Shown here piece after piece: positions 6,640 to 6,820 of a stretch of DNA of 6,820 nt (positions are counted from its first letter, which is position 1; each line of letters starts with the position of its first letter). A program made the position numbers and the translations under genes. The stretch spans positions 1 through 6,820 of the forward strand of contig DAOTEJ010000109.1 in the NCBI GenBank assembly GCA_035454085.1. The letters are read 5' to 3'. The notes under the pieces are model-generated. The model was not told the origin of the DNA, ran no database searches, and saw only the letters and a list, made by a program, of their open reading frames with translations. This DNA comes from DAOTEJ01 sp035454085. GTDB lineage: Bacteria > Pseudomonadota > Gammaproteobacteria > Burkholderiales > Burkholderiaceae_F.

Positions 6640-6693
6640 TGACCGGCCGTGACAAACTGTTAATGACGCCCATTCTGGGTGACGCTTGGTGAC
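6640..6693. promoter_or_regulatory. TGAC repeat cluster upstream of the precursor, possible operator
   Basis: Five TGAC motifs in the same orientation start at 6640, 6650, 6664, 6680 and 6690. Two sit in identical GGTGAC boxes (6678-6683 and 6688-6693) exactly 10 bp apart, on one face of the helix. The cluster is in the 164-bp gap between the precursor and the reading frame at 6771, where promoters for both should lie, and is less GC-rich than its surroundings. Tandem direct repeats with helical spacing are typical of response-regulator binding sites. No regulator is identified here. No clean sigma-70 promoter for the precursor is recognisable; a minus-strand TTGTCA (6650-6655) resembles a -35 box but lacks a good -10 partner. 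Confidence 0.4.
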
Positions 6694-6770
6694 ATGGCGA
6701 TAGCCCCCGTGGGTGCTAGGCGCCCGCCAAAAATGTGTGCACAATCCCGCGCCCCCTCAATCCGGCCCAC

Positions 6771-6820
6771 ATGAACGACCCTCAGGCCCAGCTCGCGGCG
6801 CTCGCCGCCGAGCTCAAGCA
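6771..6820 (+). CDS. Start of an unidentified gene cut by the right edge
   Basis: ATG at 6771 opens a frame reading MNDPQAQLAALAAELK (16 codons plus two bases) that runs off the window. The Ala/Leu-rich start looks helical. There is no clear Shine-Dalgarno. CACAAT at 6740-6745 is a weak -10-like hexamer that would give a leader of about 20 nt. The gene is divergent from the precursor and shares its upstream region. Too little is visible to name a function. Confidence 0.5.
   Translation, partial: MNDPQAQLAALAAELK

Noticed and set aside
6269..6652. Plus-strand frame of 127 codons right after the transporter gene
   Set aside because: It is antisense to the precursor gene and its terminator, has Ser/Arg/Ala-rich sequence and shows no domain. 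The minus-strand reading has a ribosome binding site, leader motif and terminator.
6305..6673. Minus-strand frame of 122 codons overlapping the precursor
   Set aside because: It is Arg/Pro-rich, runs through the terminator hairpin and lacks initiation signals; a shadow frame.
6466..6744. Longer 92-residue version of the precursor from an upstream TTG
   Set aside because: The extra 46 residues are unlike a leader (His/Arg/Trp-rich) and cover the likely promoter. The ATG at 6606 has a proper ribosome binding site and gives a typical precursor size.
1..6820. CRISPR arrays, tRNA or rRNA genes, insertion sequences and riboswitches
   Set aside because: No regularly spaced repeats, transposase-like frames, terminal inverted repeats or recognisable RNA gene sequences were seen on either strand.

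Overview
The window is very GC-rich, dense with G/C-ending codons, and carries a Tex protein and a CvaA/CvaB-style exporter of the kind found in beta-proteobacteria. The best guess is a Burkholderiales-like Gram-negative bacterium. This is inferred from composition and protein character, not from a database match.

Layout. Positions 1-320 (minus) hold the N-terminal 106 residues of an unrecognised protein that runs off the left edge. Positions 413-2746 (minus) encode a complete Tex RNA-binding transcription accessory protein, a housekeeping gene. A 143-bp gap with possible divergent promoters separates tex from a plus-strand two-gene unit. The first gene (2890-4137) is a HlyD/CvaA-family membrane fusion protein. 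The second (4193-6268) is a CvaB-like ABC exporter with an N-terminal C39 peptidase, which cleaves double-glycine leaders while exporting the peptide.

Converging on this pair, on the minus strand, is a 46-codon gene (6466-6606). It has a good ribosome binding site and a strong intrinsic terminator (hairpin plus seven U) at 6371-6408. Its product contains an almost textbook double-glycine processing motif (LSxxELxxIxGG). Only seven residues, SFADLWQ, follow the predicted cleavage site. The 164 bp upstream carry five TGAC motifs, two of them in GGTGAC boxes exactly 10 bp apart. Beyond that, a plus-strand reading frame begins at 6771 and is cut by the right edge after 16 codons.

Interpretation. 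The HlyD protein, the C39 ABC transporter and the small precursor look like a self-contained unit for processing and exporting a very short, apparently unmodified, cysteine-free peptide. A core this small with no immunity or modification gene in view suits a secreted signal better than a bacteriocin, but that is inference. An outer-membrane TolC-type channel would be needed and is not in the window.
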